Source of the DNA: Gaiellasilicea sp963806955
GTDB taxonomy: Bacteria; Actinomycetota; Thermoleophilia; Gaiellales; Gaiellaceae
Reading direction: 5' to 3'
NCBI GenBank assembly: GCA_963806955.1
Contig: CAWDZG010000002.1
Span: 1,798,001 to 1,862,000, forward strand
DNA: 64,000 nt
Part shown: piece after piece, positions 10,480 to 19,083 of the stretch
How positions within the stretch are numbered: the first letter of the stretch is position 1
Layout of the letters: every line of letters starts with the position of its first letter
Position numbers and translations under genes: made by a program
The notes under the pieces: model-generated
The model's input: only the letters and a program-made list of their open reading frames with translations
Databases searched by the model: none
Told to the model about the DNA's origin: nothing

Positions 10480-10978
10480 AGCCGGGCGTAGAGCTGCAGC
10501 CAGTCCGGCGGGTCGCCGAGCGCCGGCGGGCCGTCGTGCGCGCGCTCGGTCGAGAAGAGGTCGGGGTTCGGCGTGATCCCGACGCGCGGCAGGTCGAGCC
10601 GGTCGGCGTCCCAGCAGGCGCCGACGGTCGGGTCGTCCGAGACCTTCCCGTTCGTGTGCTCGAAGCAGGCGTGCTGGAGCAGCTCGAGCTGCGCCGCGTT
10701 GACCGGCGAGCAGCCCCTCGGCGTGCAGCTCGCCGGCGAAGGCGGCCGCGCGCGGCCCGTGCTCGCGGATCGACCGAGTCGTTGAGGCGCATCGAGTCGT
10801 GCAGGAGCGCGAAGAGGAAGATCACGTGCGTGTCGGCGCCGTCGAGCGGCTCGGCGAGCCAGAGCCCGTTCGCCCCGACCGTGCGCCAGTGCCACTCGCC
10901 GTGGATCTGCGACCCGATGCCGGTGCTGCGCGCGCGCACCTCGCCGAGCAGCGGCTCGAGCGGGAAGGGAGGCGTCAC
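10476..10978 (-). CDS. HD-like small protein (possible metal phosphohydrolase), frameshifted
   Basis: About 165 residues from GTG 10978. The N-terminal half reads HGEWHWRTVGANGLWLAEP then FLFALLHDSMRLND, an HD-type helix pair with a candidate metal-binding HD dipeptide; the C-terminal half (after one or two indels near 10745) has QHACFEHTNGKVSDDPTVGA and a WDADRLDLPRVG stretch, as in HD-domain proteins where a late Asp completes the site. Start overlaps the beta-helix gene stop by GTGA (10975-10978), so it is the second gene of that operon. Function unknown, phosphohydrolase by inference. Confidence 0.6.
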
Positions 10979-12222
10979 CGGCGGTGGTACTCGAGCGCGC
11001 CGATGTCGGGCGCCTTCCCGCGCCGCCGGCCGTTCGCGTCCGTCGCCGGCGCGAGCGAGCGGTTCGCCGCGTCGATCACCGCCGACCCGCGCACCGGCCG
11101 GCCGCGCGAGTCGATGCCGGCCGGGCCGACGAGGTCGTACTCCGAGCACGAGCGGCCGCGGACGACGACGTTGTTCACGAACTGCCGCGTGCTCGCGCAG
11201 ACGCGCCCCGGCGTCTCGAGCAGCGCGATCACGTTGTTCGCGACGAGCGGCCGCTTCCAGCGCGGCACGCTGCCGTAGCGCGTGCTCATCCGGATCGAGC
11301 CCGCGTACCCGTCGCGCCGCCGCCAGCCGGTGAGGATCGTGTTGTTGAGGATCTTCGCGTAGTACGGCAGCCGTTTCGAGCGGTTGGCGCCGACGACGAT
11401 CCCCATCCGCGCCCGGTAGCCCGGCACGCGCGGGTCGGTGCCGACGAAGACGTTGTTGACGATCGTCGCGTAGTCGACGCTGTTCGTCAGGTAGAGCTGC
11501 GCGCCGCCCTCGCGGTAGACGCCGAAGTGGTTCCCGACGACGCGCAGGCGCCGCCCGGCGAAGAGCTGGACGAGATCCTGGTGCCCGCAGCGGTAGCGCC
11601 CCATGGAGCACGGCAGCGAGCGCTCGAAGCGGTTGCCGTGGAGCGTCAGGCGGGTGCCGAAGCGGCCGTGGACGAAGTCGCACCCGTAGCAGTCGTGGAA
11701 GTGGTTGCCCGCGAGCAGCACGCTGTGCGTCCAGCGGTAGAGCGTGACGCAGTTGACGAAGCGGCGCACGCGGTCGCCGCAGTGGCTGAAGGTGCTGTTC
11801 CGGATCGTCAGGTGGCGCCCGCTCGCGACGAGCACCGAGGCGGAGAAGCGCGTGCGCTTCGCGCTGACGACGAGGCGGTCGAGCGTGACGTGCCGCGAGC
11901 GGCGCAGCTGCACGAGCGCGTTGCCGCTGATCGGCCCGACCCGCACGCGGGAGACGGTGACGCGCTGCGTGCCGTCGAAGATCAGGCTCTGCACGCGCAC
12001 GCCGCGGCTGCCGACGATCCGCAGCGGCCGCCCCGAGCGCGGCCCGACCACGAGCTTGCGGTAGAGGTGGGGGTGGAGGACGATCTTGCCGCCGCGCACC
12101 CGCAGCTGGTCGACCGCGCGCGCGAACTGCGCGTCGCTCTTCACGTGCAGCGTCCGCGCGTCGGCGGCGCCGGCGAGGACGAGCGAGGAGGCGAGAACGC
12201 CTGCGAGCAGCAGCTTCCGCAC
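10975..12222 (-). CDS. Secreted right-handed parallel beta-helix protein
   Basis: 415 residues from a GTG at 12222 that immediately precedes a signal peptide (basic start, then LLLAGVLASSLVLAGAADA with an ADA cleavage-like site). The mature part shows repeated short coils such as LVVGNHF, LLAGNHFHDC and VANNVIALLE with Asn ladders, the pattern of pectate-lyase-like or polymorphic outer-coat beta helices. C-terminal KAPDIGALEY resembles the end motif found in choice-of-anchor or right-handed beta-helix surface proteins. No clear lyase active site. Probably acts on or binds extracellular polysaccharide (inference). First gene of a two-gene operon with the HD-like gene. Confidence 0.78.
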   Translation of the reverse strand: MRKLLLAGVLASSLVLAGAADARTLHVKSDAQFARAVDQLRVRGGKIVLHPHLYRKLVVGPRSGRPLRIVGSRGVRVQSLIFDGTQRVTVSRVRVGPISGNALVQLRRSRHVTLDRLVVSAKRTRFSASVLVASGRHLTIRNSTFSHCGDRVRRFVNCVTLYRWTHSVLLAGNHFHDCYGCDFVHGRFGTRLTLHGNRFERSLPCSMGRYRCGHQDLVQLFAGRRLRVVGNHFGVYREGGAQLYLTNSVDYATIVNNVFVGTDPRVPGYRARMGIVVGANRSKRLPYYAKILNNTILTGWRRRDGYAGSIRMSTRYGSVPRWKRPLVANNVIALLETPGRVCASTRQFVNNVVVRGRSCSEYDLVGPAGIDSRGRPVRGSAVIDAANRSLAPATDANGRRRGKAPDIGALEYHRR

Positions 12223-12309
12223 GCGCGCAACCCTACGCGGCAGCAGCGCCGTTGGCGAGCGCCGGGACCGGCGTGACGTTCGTGCGAGTTGTGACGTATA
12301 ACGAGTGAG

Positions 12310-14187
12310 ATGAAACGCGTCGCACTCGCTCTGGCGGTGGTTGTTCTCGCCGCCGGTGCACAGGGATCCACCACCCGTGCCGACTCGGCTGCGCGCACGC
12401 AGCGGCTGGCCGCCTTCGGTACCTGCGGGCAGCTGCTCGGCTACGCGAAGGCGCACGCGAACCGCTTCGTCGGGCCGTACGGCCTCGGCGGCGGTCTCGG
12501 GCGCGGCGAGATCGCGACCCCCGCCACCGGTGCGCGCGAGGCCGCACCCGTGCAGGGGGTCGACTTCTCGGGCACGAACGTCCAGGAGGAGGGCGTCGAC
12601 GAGCCCGACCTCGTCAAGACGGACGGGAAGACGCTCTTCGCGGCCACGCAGGGGAAGCTGAACGCCGTCGACGTCAGCGGCGCGAAGCCGCGCCTGCTCG
12701 ACTCGCTCAAGCTCGACGGCGGCTGGAGCCACGAGCTGCTGCTCCACGGCGACCGCCTGCTCGTGCTCTCGCGCGGCGGCTACTGGATCGAGCCGCTGCC
12801 GGCGCTCGCCGCCCGGATCGCGCCCTACCAGCCGTCGCAGTCCGTCCTCTCCGAGGTGAACGTGTCCGATCCGACGCGGCTGCGCCTCGTCCGAACACTG
12901 ACGCTCGACGGCTCGTACCTCGCCGCCCGCCTCGTCGGCTCGAGCGTCCGGATCGTCAGCACCTCGCTGATCCCGCGCGAGCTTCGGTTCACGCAGCCGG
13001 ACGGCTCCTCCACCGAGGAGCAGAACGCCGCGACGAAGGCAAACCGCGCCGTCGTCGCCGCCTCGCGCGCGACGAGCTGGCTCCCGTCGTACCGGATCAA
13101 GCGCGCGGGCCGCAAGGCGGGGCCGCAGCGCCCGCTCGTCCAGTGCCGCCACGTGCTCCGCCCGCCCGCGTTCTCCGGGTTCGGGATGCTCACCGTGCTC
13201 ACCGTCGATCTCGCGAAGGGCCTGGAACCGGTCGATTCCACGGCGGTGCTGACCGACGGGCGCATCGTCTACGCCTCACCGGAGAGCCTCTACGTCGCGA
13301 CCGAGCGCTGGGCCGACCGCCCGTCCCCCGACGCGCCGATGCAGGAGCCGGACGGCGTCACGACCGCGATCCACCGCTTCGACATCTCGAGCCCGGCGAC
13401 CGCGCGCTACCGCGGCAGCGGCAGCGTCTCCGGCTACCTGCTCAGCCAGTGGTCACTCTCCGAGCACGCAGGCGTGCTCCGCGTCGTCAGCACCGACAGC
13501 CCGGCCTGGTGGGGAGGCGGGGGCGAGAGCCAGTCGTACCTGACGACGCTCCGGCAGGCGGGCGGCGCGCTCGTGCAGGCGGGCCGGATCGGCGGCCTCG
13601 GCAAGGGCGAGCGCGTCTATGCGGTGCGGCTGATCGGCGACACCGGCTACGTCGTCACGTTCCGGCAGGTCGACCCGCTCTACACGCTCGACCTCGCCGA
13701 CCCCGAGCGGCCGCGCGTCCTCGGCGAGCTGAAGATCCCGGGCTACTCGGCGTACCTGCATCCGATCGGCGACGACCTCCTGCTCGGGGTCGGCCAGGAC
13801 GCGACCGCCGAGGGCCGGCCGACCGGCACCCAGGTCTCGGTCTTCGACGTCTCGAACCTCCGCCGGCCACTACGCCTTCATACCGAGCACCTCGGCCAGG
13901 GCTGGTCCGAGGCCGAGCACGACCACCACGCCTTCCTCTACTGGCCGCGCACGAGCCTGATGGTGATTCCGTTCAACCAGCAGGCCGTCGGGCTGACGGT
14001 GAGCCGCCGCGGAATCGACCGTGTCGGCCGCGTCGAGCACGACAAGGGGATGCCGATCCGCCGCTCGCTCGTCGTCCGCGACTCGGTCGTCACGGTGTCG
14101 GAGACGGGCGTGAAGGCGAGCAGCCTGGCGACGCTGGCGGAGCGCGGCTGGGTGGCGTTCCCGCCGCCCGCGCCGCCGCGCCCCTAG
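12310..14187 (+). CDS. Secreted beta-propeller domain protein (PF09826-like)
   Basis: 625 residues with a signal peptide (LALAVVVLAAGAQGS). The family hallmark TNVQEEGVDEPDLVKTDG is present near residue 95, followed by propeller blades with DGRIVYASPESLYVATERW and VFDVSNLRRP. Members are exported proteins distantly related to WD40 propellers, often in archaea and actinobacteria; they have no established enzymatic role. The region just upstream contains a TATAAC-like -10 at 12297-12302, very close to the ATG, so a short leader or leaderless transcript is possible. Divergent from the beta-helix gene. Confidence 0.85.
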   Translation: MKRVALALAVVVLAAGAQGSTTRADSAARTQRLAAFGTCGQLLGYAKAHANRFVGPYGLGGGLGRGEIATPATGAREAAPVQGVDFSGTNVQEEGVDEPDLVKTDGKTLFAATQGKLNAVDVSGAKPRLLDSLKLDGGWSHELLLHGDRLLVLSRGGYWIEPLPALAARIAPYQPSQSVLSEVNVSDPTRLRLVRTLTLDGSYLAARLVGSSVRIVSTSLIPRELRFTQPDGSSTEEQNAATKANRAVVAASRATSWLPSYRIKRAGRKAGPQRPLVQCRHVLRPPAFSGFGMLTVLTVDLAKGLEPVDSTAVLTDGRIVYASPESLYVATERWADRPSPDAPMQEPDGVTTAIHRFDISSPATARYRGSGSVSGYLLSQWSLSEHAGVLRVVSTDSPAWWGGGGESQSYLTTLRQAGGALVQAGRIGGLGKGERVYAVRLIGDTGYVVTFRQVDPLYTLDLADPERPRVLGELKIPGYSAYLHPIGDDLLLGVGQDATAEGRPTGTQVSVFDVSNLRRPLRLHTEHLGQGWSEAEHDHHAFLYWPRTSLMVIPFNQQAVGLTVSRRGIDRVGRVEHDKGMPIRRSLVVRDSVVTVSETGVKASSLATLAERGWVAFPPPAPPRP

Positions 14188-14299
14188 CGCCCCCGCTCCG
14201 GAGCAGGCGCCGTCGTGGCCGGATCGCGAGTGCGATCGCACACGGCGCGAGGTTTATCGCCGCTAGCAACGACTCCGGCTTACGCCGTAGATTGGACCG

Positions 14300-15203
14300 A
14301 TGAGCAGCACTGCGGCAGTGCCCGCGGCGGAGCGCGCGCCCGACCGGCTCGCGCTGGGCGCGTTCGGGGTCGCGGTGCTGATCGGCGGCTCGAACTTCGT
14401 CGCGGTGCGCTTCAGCAACCGCGAGCTCGACCCGCTCTGGGGCGCCGGGTTCCGCTTCGCGCTCGCCGCGATCGTCTTCGCCGTGCTCGTGGCTGCGATG
14501 CGACTGCCGCTCCCGCGCGGCCGGACGCTGCGGCTCTCTGCGCTGTACGGGCTGCTCGCCTTCGCCGGCACGTACGGCTTCCTCTACTGGGCGCTGCAGG
14601 ACGTGCCGGCCGGGATCGGCGCGGTCGCGATGGCGGTCGGGCCCGCTGCTCGACGCTCCTGCTCGCCGTCGCGCACCGGATGGAGCAGCTCGAGCGGCCG
14701 CGCGCTCGCCGGCTCGCTCGTCGCGCTCGGCGGGACGATGGTGATCTTCCTCGAGTCCGGCTCGGCCGACTTCGGCTGGGAGTCCTTCGTCCTGCTCTTC
14801 CTCGGCGTCCTGTGCGCGTCGGAGGCGGTGATCGTGTCGAAGCGGATCGGCCGCGTGCACCCGGTGGCGATCAACTTCGTCGGCATGAGCATCGGTGCGG
14901 CCGTCGTGCTGCTCGCCGCGTCGGCGGTGGCCGGCGAGCGCTTCGCGCTGCCGCGCGGAGGGGGAGACGCAGGTCGCCTTCCTCTACCTCGTCGCCGCGA
15001 CCGTCGGCCTCTTCGTCCTGATCCTCTTCGTCGTCCAGCGCTGGACGGCGTCGGCGACCGCGTACGTCTTCGTGCTGATGCCGGTCGTCGCGATCGCACT
15101 CGGCGCGCTGGTGGCGGACGAGGCGATCACCGTCACGACGGTCGTCGGCGCCGCGGTCGTCTGCGCCGGCGTCTACGTGGGAGCGCTCGCGAAGCGCGCC
15201 TGA
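14300..15203 (+). CDS. EamA/DMT-family transporter, frameshifted
   Basis: About 300 residues with ten predicted hydrophobic helices in two EamA halves (GVAVLIGGSNFVAVRFSN at the start of the first, VLCASEAVIVSKRI at the start of the second). Frame is lost at about 14648-14702 and again near 14955; the middle stretch reads LLLAVAHRMEQLE in another frame, and the C-terminal five helices (FLYLVAATVGLFVLILFV onward) in a third. Probably an exporter of metabolites or amino acids. Frame breaks look like sequence errors because every segment keeps good hydrophobic pattern. Confidence 0.75.
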
Positions 15204-15264
15204 GTCGCACGTCACCCGCGTGAGGGATCACGGGTCGACTGTCAACGAGCGACATGTACATCCG

Positions 15265-16107
15265 ATGGAGGGGTCTGTCACGCGTCGCATCCTGACGCTT
15301 CGCTATCCGGCTTCCTGTTCGCTCTGCCGTACTGCAGTTCACCGTGGAGCGAAGGCGTGGTGGAACAAGGAAACGAAGCAGGCGACCTGTCTAGTGTGCG
15401 GGGGCGGAGCGGAGCTCGCACAGGAACTGGCCGGAACGGCAGGTGGCTCGGGGCGCCAGAAGTACGACCGCCTGCACGAGCGCCGTGAGAGGGAAGTCAA
15501 GGGGAAGCTCGGCGACACCCTCGGTGGCGTCTACCTCTTCTTCAAGGACGAGCCGCAGTCGACACGCGCGTGGCAGACAGGCTCGGTCGGCGAGGAGCGC
15601 CTGGCACGGTTCTTCGAGAAAGAGCTGCCGGCAACGGCGATCGTGCTGCACGACAGGCGGATCCCGGGTTCCCGGGCGAACATCGACCACATCGTCGTTG
15701 CACCGAGCGGCGTGTGGGTGGTCGACGCGAAGCTTTACACCGGCAAGGTCGAGTGCCGCACGGTGGGTTCGATCTGGAACTCGCAGAACCGCGTCTACGT
15801 CGGCGGCCGTGACCGGACAAAGCTCGTTCTGGCGATGGCACGCCAGGTCGAGGCGACCCGAGCGGCTGTGGCCGCCGACCCCCTGGGATCGGAAGTCGCC
15901 GTGAAGCCCGCCGTCTGCTTCGTCGCGTCCGAGTGGAGCTTCTTCGCGAAGCCGTTCGAGCTGCATGGGGTCACGGTCATCTGGCCGCAGAAACTGGCCG
16001 AACGGATTGCCACGCCGGGTCGGCTCACGTCGACTGCAGTCGCGCGGCTGGCCAACAGGATCGCAGTCGAGCTTCCGCCCGCAGTCCGGCAGAAAGCGTC
16101 GTCGTAA
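15265..16107 (+). CDS. NERD-domain nuclease-related protein with N-terminal zinc ribbon
   Basis: 280 residues from ATG 15265. An N-terminal CSLC ... CLVC pair about 25 residues apart suggests a zinc ribbon. The middle is a NERD domain (nuclease-related, PD-(D/E)XK-like fold): GSRANIDHIVVAPSGVWVVD with the Asp, then DAKLYTGKV supplying the D-x-K pair. It contains no helicase of its own; instead a UvrD/HelD-like helicase follows two genes downstream. NERD proteins are thought to act in DNA processing. First gene of the accessory island, GC and codon use slightly lower than the housekeeping genes. Intact, no frameshift. Confidence 0.82.
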   Translation: MEGSVTRRILTLRYPASCSLCRTAVHRGAKAWWNKETKQATCLVCGGGAELAQELAGTAGGSGRQKYDRLHERREREVKGKLGDTLGGVYLFFKDEPQSTRAWQTGSVGEERLARFFEKELPATAIVLHDRRIPGSRANIDHIVVAPSGVWVVDAKLYTGKVECRTVGSIWNSQNRVYVGGRDRTKLVLAMARQVEATRAAVAADPLGSEVAVKPAVCFVASEWSFFAKPFELHGVTVIWPQKLAERIATPGRLTSTAVARLANRIAVELPPAVRQKASS

Positions 16108-16256
16108 GATCGGGTGTGGATGCCCTCGATGAGATGCTGGAGAAAGTGCTCCCCGTTGCCATCGCGTGAACGGATCAGAGCGCGGCACAGGGAGCGATGC
16201 GGTCTTCGGATCGAGCTCGTTGTTCCGCGCCGTCGGCTGAGGAGGGGCAAAGAAGC

Positions 16257-16738
16257 GTGTCGGACAAGTACGACGAACCGCGTGCGCACGAGCTGCGTGA
16301 GCGCTACCACGCCACCTTCGGCGGCGAGCAGCTGCCCGTGCCGGTCGAGTCGATCGCGGAGGATCTGCTCGGCCTCGCGGTCGAGGCGCGCGAGCTCGAC
16401 GTGAGCGGGATGCTCCTGCCCGCCGAGCGCCGGATCCTCGTCAACGCCGCCGAGCCGGAGACGCGTCAGCGCTTCACGATCGCGCACGAGCTCGGCCACT
16501 GGATCTGCCAGTGCCTCGAGGGGACGGCGCAGCCGGTCTACTGCCGCGCGGAGGACGTCGGCGTCGATCCGGAGGCGAAGGCGCTGGAGCTGGAGGCGAA
16601 CATCTTCGCCGCGAACCTCGTCATGCCGGAGGAGGCGGTACGCTGCGGCCAGCGGCGAGAACCGGTTCGGCGTCAGCGACGCAGGCCCTCGCGTGGCGGC
16701 TCTACAACTTGGGGCTTACCGTGGCGCGGCCGACGTGA
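16257..16738 (+). CDS. ImmA/IrrE-family metallopeptidase (two single-base frame breaks)
   Basis: About 160 residues from GTG 16257, preceded by a GGAGGGG stretch about 11 nt upstream. Zinc peptidase motif HELGH in TIAHELGHWICQC, followed by the third ligand region EANIFAANLVMP, as in ImmA, which cleaves the phage repressor ImmR, and IrrE/PprI, which cleaves DdrO. After that, two +1 breaks (near 16641 and 16690) must be bridged to reach RLYNLGLTVARPT and the stop at 16738. No HTH domain is fused. The stop overlaps the helicase start by GTGA, so the two are one translational unit; regulation of, or activation by, the helicase is an inference. Confidence 0.8.
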
Positions 16739-18783
16739 GCCTTGCCTCGCCGGAGCAGCACCCGGACTTCGACGTCGAGCAGACCTATGTCCATTGGGCA
16801 CACGAGTGCCTGGAGGAGATGAGCGCTCCCGGGCGGCCGTCTGCCGATGCCGGCGCGGACCCGAAGTCTGCGGCAGCGCTCGCGCGAATGCACGACGGCG
16901 TCGCCGAGCGATTCGCGGAAGCGAGTCGCAAGATCTGCTTTGCCAAGCTCGGGTTCGACGATGGCGAGAACCGATACATCGGCCACCACGGGATCTGGGA
17001 TCGCAGCAACCAGACGGTAATCGTCAACTGGCGCGCCGACGCTGCGGCACCGTTCTACTCTGCGACGCCGGCGGAGCGCCTAAGCGTCCGTCTTCGGCGA
17101 CGCCTTGAGGTGGTCGGGAAGGAACTTCTCGGGATCTCGGACGAGTACTTGCGCGCTGTTACGGCTGATGAGCTCGCGTGGGCGGAGGCCGGAGTCGACG
17201 ACGCGCTACTCAGGGATCTCGAGCGCGATCGGTCCGCGCAGATGCGCGACATCGTCACCACAATCCAGGCCGATCAGTATCGACTGATCACGCAGCCGCT
17301 CGAGAGAACGATGGTCATTCAGGGCGCACCGGGTACCGGTAAGACGGCAGTCGGACTCCATCGTGCGGCCTGGCTGCTCTATCACTACCTCGAGCAGCTT
17401 CAGACGCGTGGGATCTTGGTGGTAGGCCCGAACCGAGTCTTCATGAAGTACGTCGCGAACGTCCTCCCGTCCCTCGGCGAGACCACCGTCGATCAGCGAG
17501 CTGTACACCGGCTCATGTCGGTCGACCCTGTCGCGGTCGACGACGCTCTCGTTCGGCAGGTCAAAGCGCGGCCGGAGATGGCCGACGTGATCTCGCGAGC
17601 CCTGGTCGAGCGCATCCGACGTCCCACAGGAGATATCGAGGTCGACGTCGCCGGCGCGAAGTTCGCGCTGAACGGCGAGAGGGTTGCTTCGATGATGCCG
17701 GACTTCGACCCTCGAGAGCGCTCGTACATCGCGGCACGGAACGAGTTTCGGAACGTCTTTGAGCGCTACTTCCGCGAAGAACATGACCGAGCAGCCGAGG
17801 CGCGCACGTCATACATCCCAAGCGGCGCAGGGGAAGCGCCACCGGTTTCCGCAGAGTTCCAGCGGACCCTGGATCGGATGTGGCCGTCCTTCGGCGCAGC
17901 CGACTTCGTGAGGCAACTCTTGGGAAGCACGGAGCGGCTCGCCAGAGCCTGCGATGGTTACTTGAGTGAGATCGAACAGCGCTTGCTGTATCGACAGGCT
18001 GCGGCACGGTTGGAGGACGTGAGCTGGAGCATCAGTGACATTCCGCTGATCGACGAGGCGGAGTCGCTCCTCAACGGCCCACCAGCGCAGTACGGGCACA
18101 TCGTGGTCGACGAGGCGCAAGACCTCACGCCGATGGAGCTCCGCATGATTGGTCGCCGGTCGCGCGCGGGATCGTTCACGTTGCTCGGAGACATCGCGCA
18201 GGCGACGGGTGTTCAGCTCTACTCCCGTTGGAGTGATGTCCTCGAGCACCTCGACCTGTCGGACGTGTCGATCGAAGAGCTCGTCGACGGGTACCGCGTA
18301 CCAGCGGAGATCATGAAAGTTGCTGCTTTGCTGCTTCCGCTGATCGCTCCGGACGCGGCGCTTCCCGTCGCACATCGTCATGCCGGAGCTGGAGCGCTCG
18401 TCTTTCGCTCATCTGATTCGGACGACGTCGCCACCGCCGCCGTCACTGCCGTCGGCGACCTCGCCGACCAGGCGGGAACGAAAGCCGTGATTGCACCCGA
18501 GAGCATGCTCATTGCCATCCGAGCTGAACTTGAGCGGGCGGGGATCGAGTTCAGCGAGGCCGCGAGAGGCAACATCGGCGAAGGCGTGGAACTGATCTCC
18601 CCTCGACTGGCCAAGGGGCTGGAATTCGACCACGTAGTCCTAGTGGAGCCCTCACGGGTGATCCGCGAGGGCCTCGACGGTCAGGGACACCGCGAGCTCT
18701 ACGTCGCGCTCACGCGTGCAACTCGTTCACTCATCTGCCTCCACGACGAACGGCTTCCATGGCCCCTAGAGGACTCTGAGGGA
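16735..18783 (+). CDS. HelD-like superfamily 1 helicase/ATPase
   Basis: About 680 residues from a GTG that overlaps the peptidase stop. N-terminal region contains the HelD signature order RYIGHHGIWD, NWRADAAAPFY, then the Walker A GAPGTGKTA at about residue 196 after the Q-motif QADQYRLI, the Walker B VVDEAQDLTP near 458, and the C-terminal motifs KGLEFDHVVLVEP and YVALTRATRSL. HelD proteins remove stalled RNA polymerase from DNA; UvrD-like relatives also occur in defence modules. No frameshift in more than 2 kb. The exact end is uncertain: the frame stays open past 18783 but loses coding character there, and the next small gene starts at 18788, so a lost stop (one indel) is likely. Confidence 0.83.
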
Positions 18784-18787
18784 TCAA

Positions 18788-19033
18788 GTGATCATGGACC
18801 CGTTGAGCGTTGTCGCACCGCTCGACGACGTCCGTTCGGCGAGAACGACGGAGGTTACGCGGGCCGGGATCTCTTCCATTGCAGAGGCCCTCGTACTGGC
18901 GGAGTTTCGAGGCATAGACCTGAGCACAGCCCTCGCCCGAGCGCTGCTCGCTCGCGTATCCGGTGCTCCGGACGGGGAGGTCGTCGCAGCCATCTTGAGC
19001 TGGCGAGGCGGCACCGGGCAGCTCCACAGCTGA
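18788..19033 (+). CDS. 81-aa protein of unknown function
   Basis: GTG at 18788 (or ATG at 18794) with a GAGGGA box just upstream. The product is a small, mostly helical protein with Ala/Leu-rich repeats of hydrophobic spacing (AEALVLAEFRGIDLSTALARALL). No recognised domain. Position between the helicase and the PLD-SNF2 gene, tight spacing and better coding character in this frame than the extended helicase frame argue that it is real. Alternatively it is a frameshifted C-terminal tail of the helicase. Confidence 0.5.
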   Translation: MIMDPLSVVAPLDDVRSARTTEVTRAGISSIAEALVLAEFRGIDLSTALARALLARVSGAPDGEVVAAILSWRGGTGQLHS

Positions 19034-19083
19034 GTTGCTTGAGAAAGCGCGGCGCCTGTCGCGCGACGAAGACGGAAGTGCAG

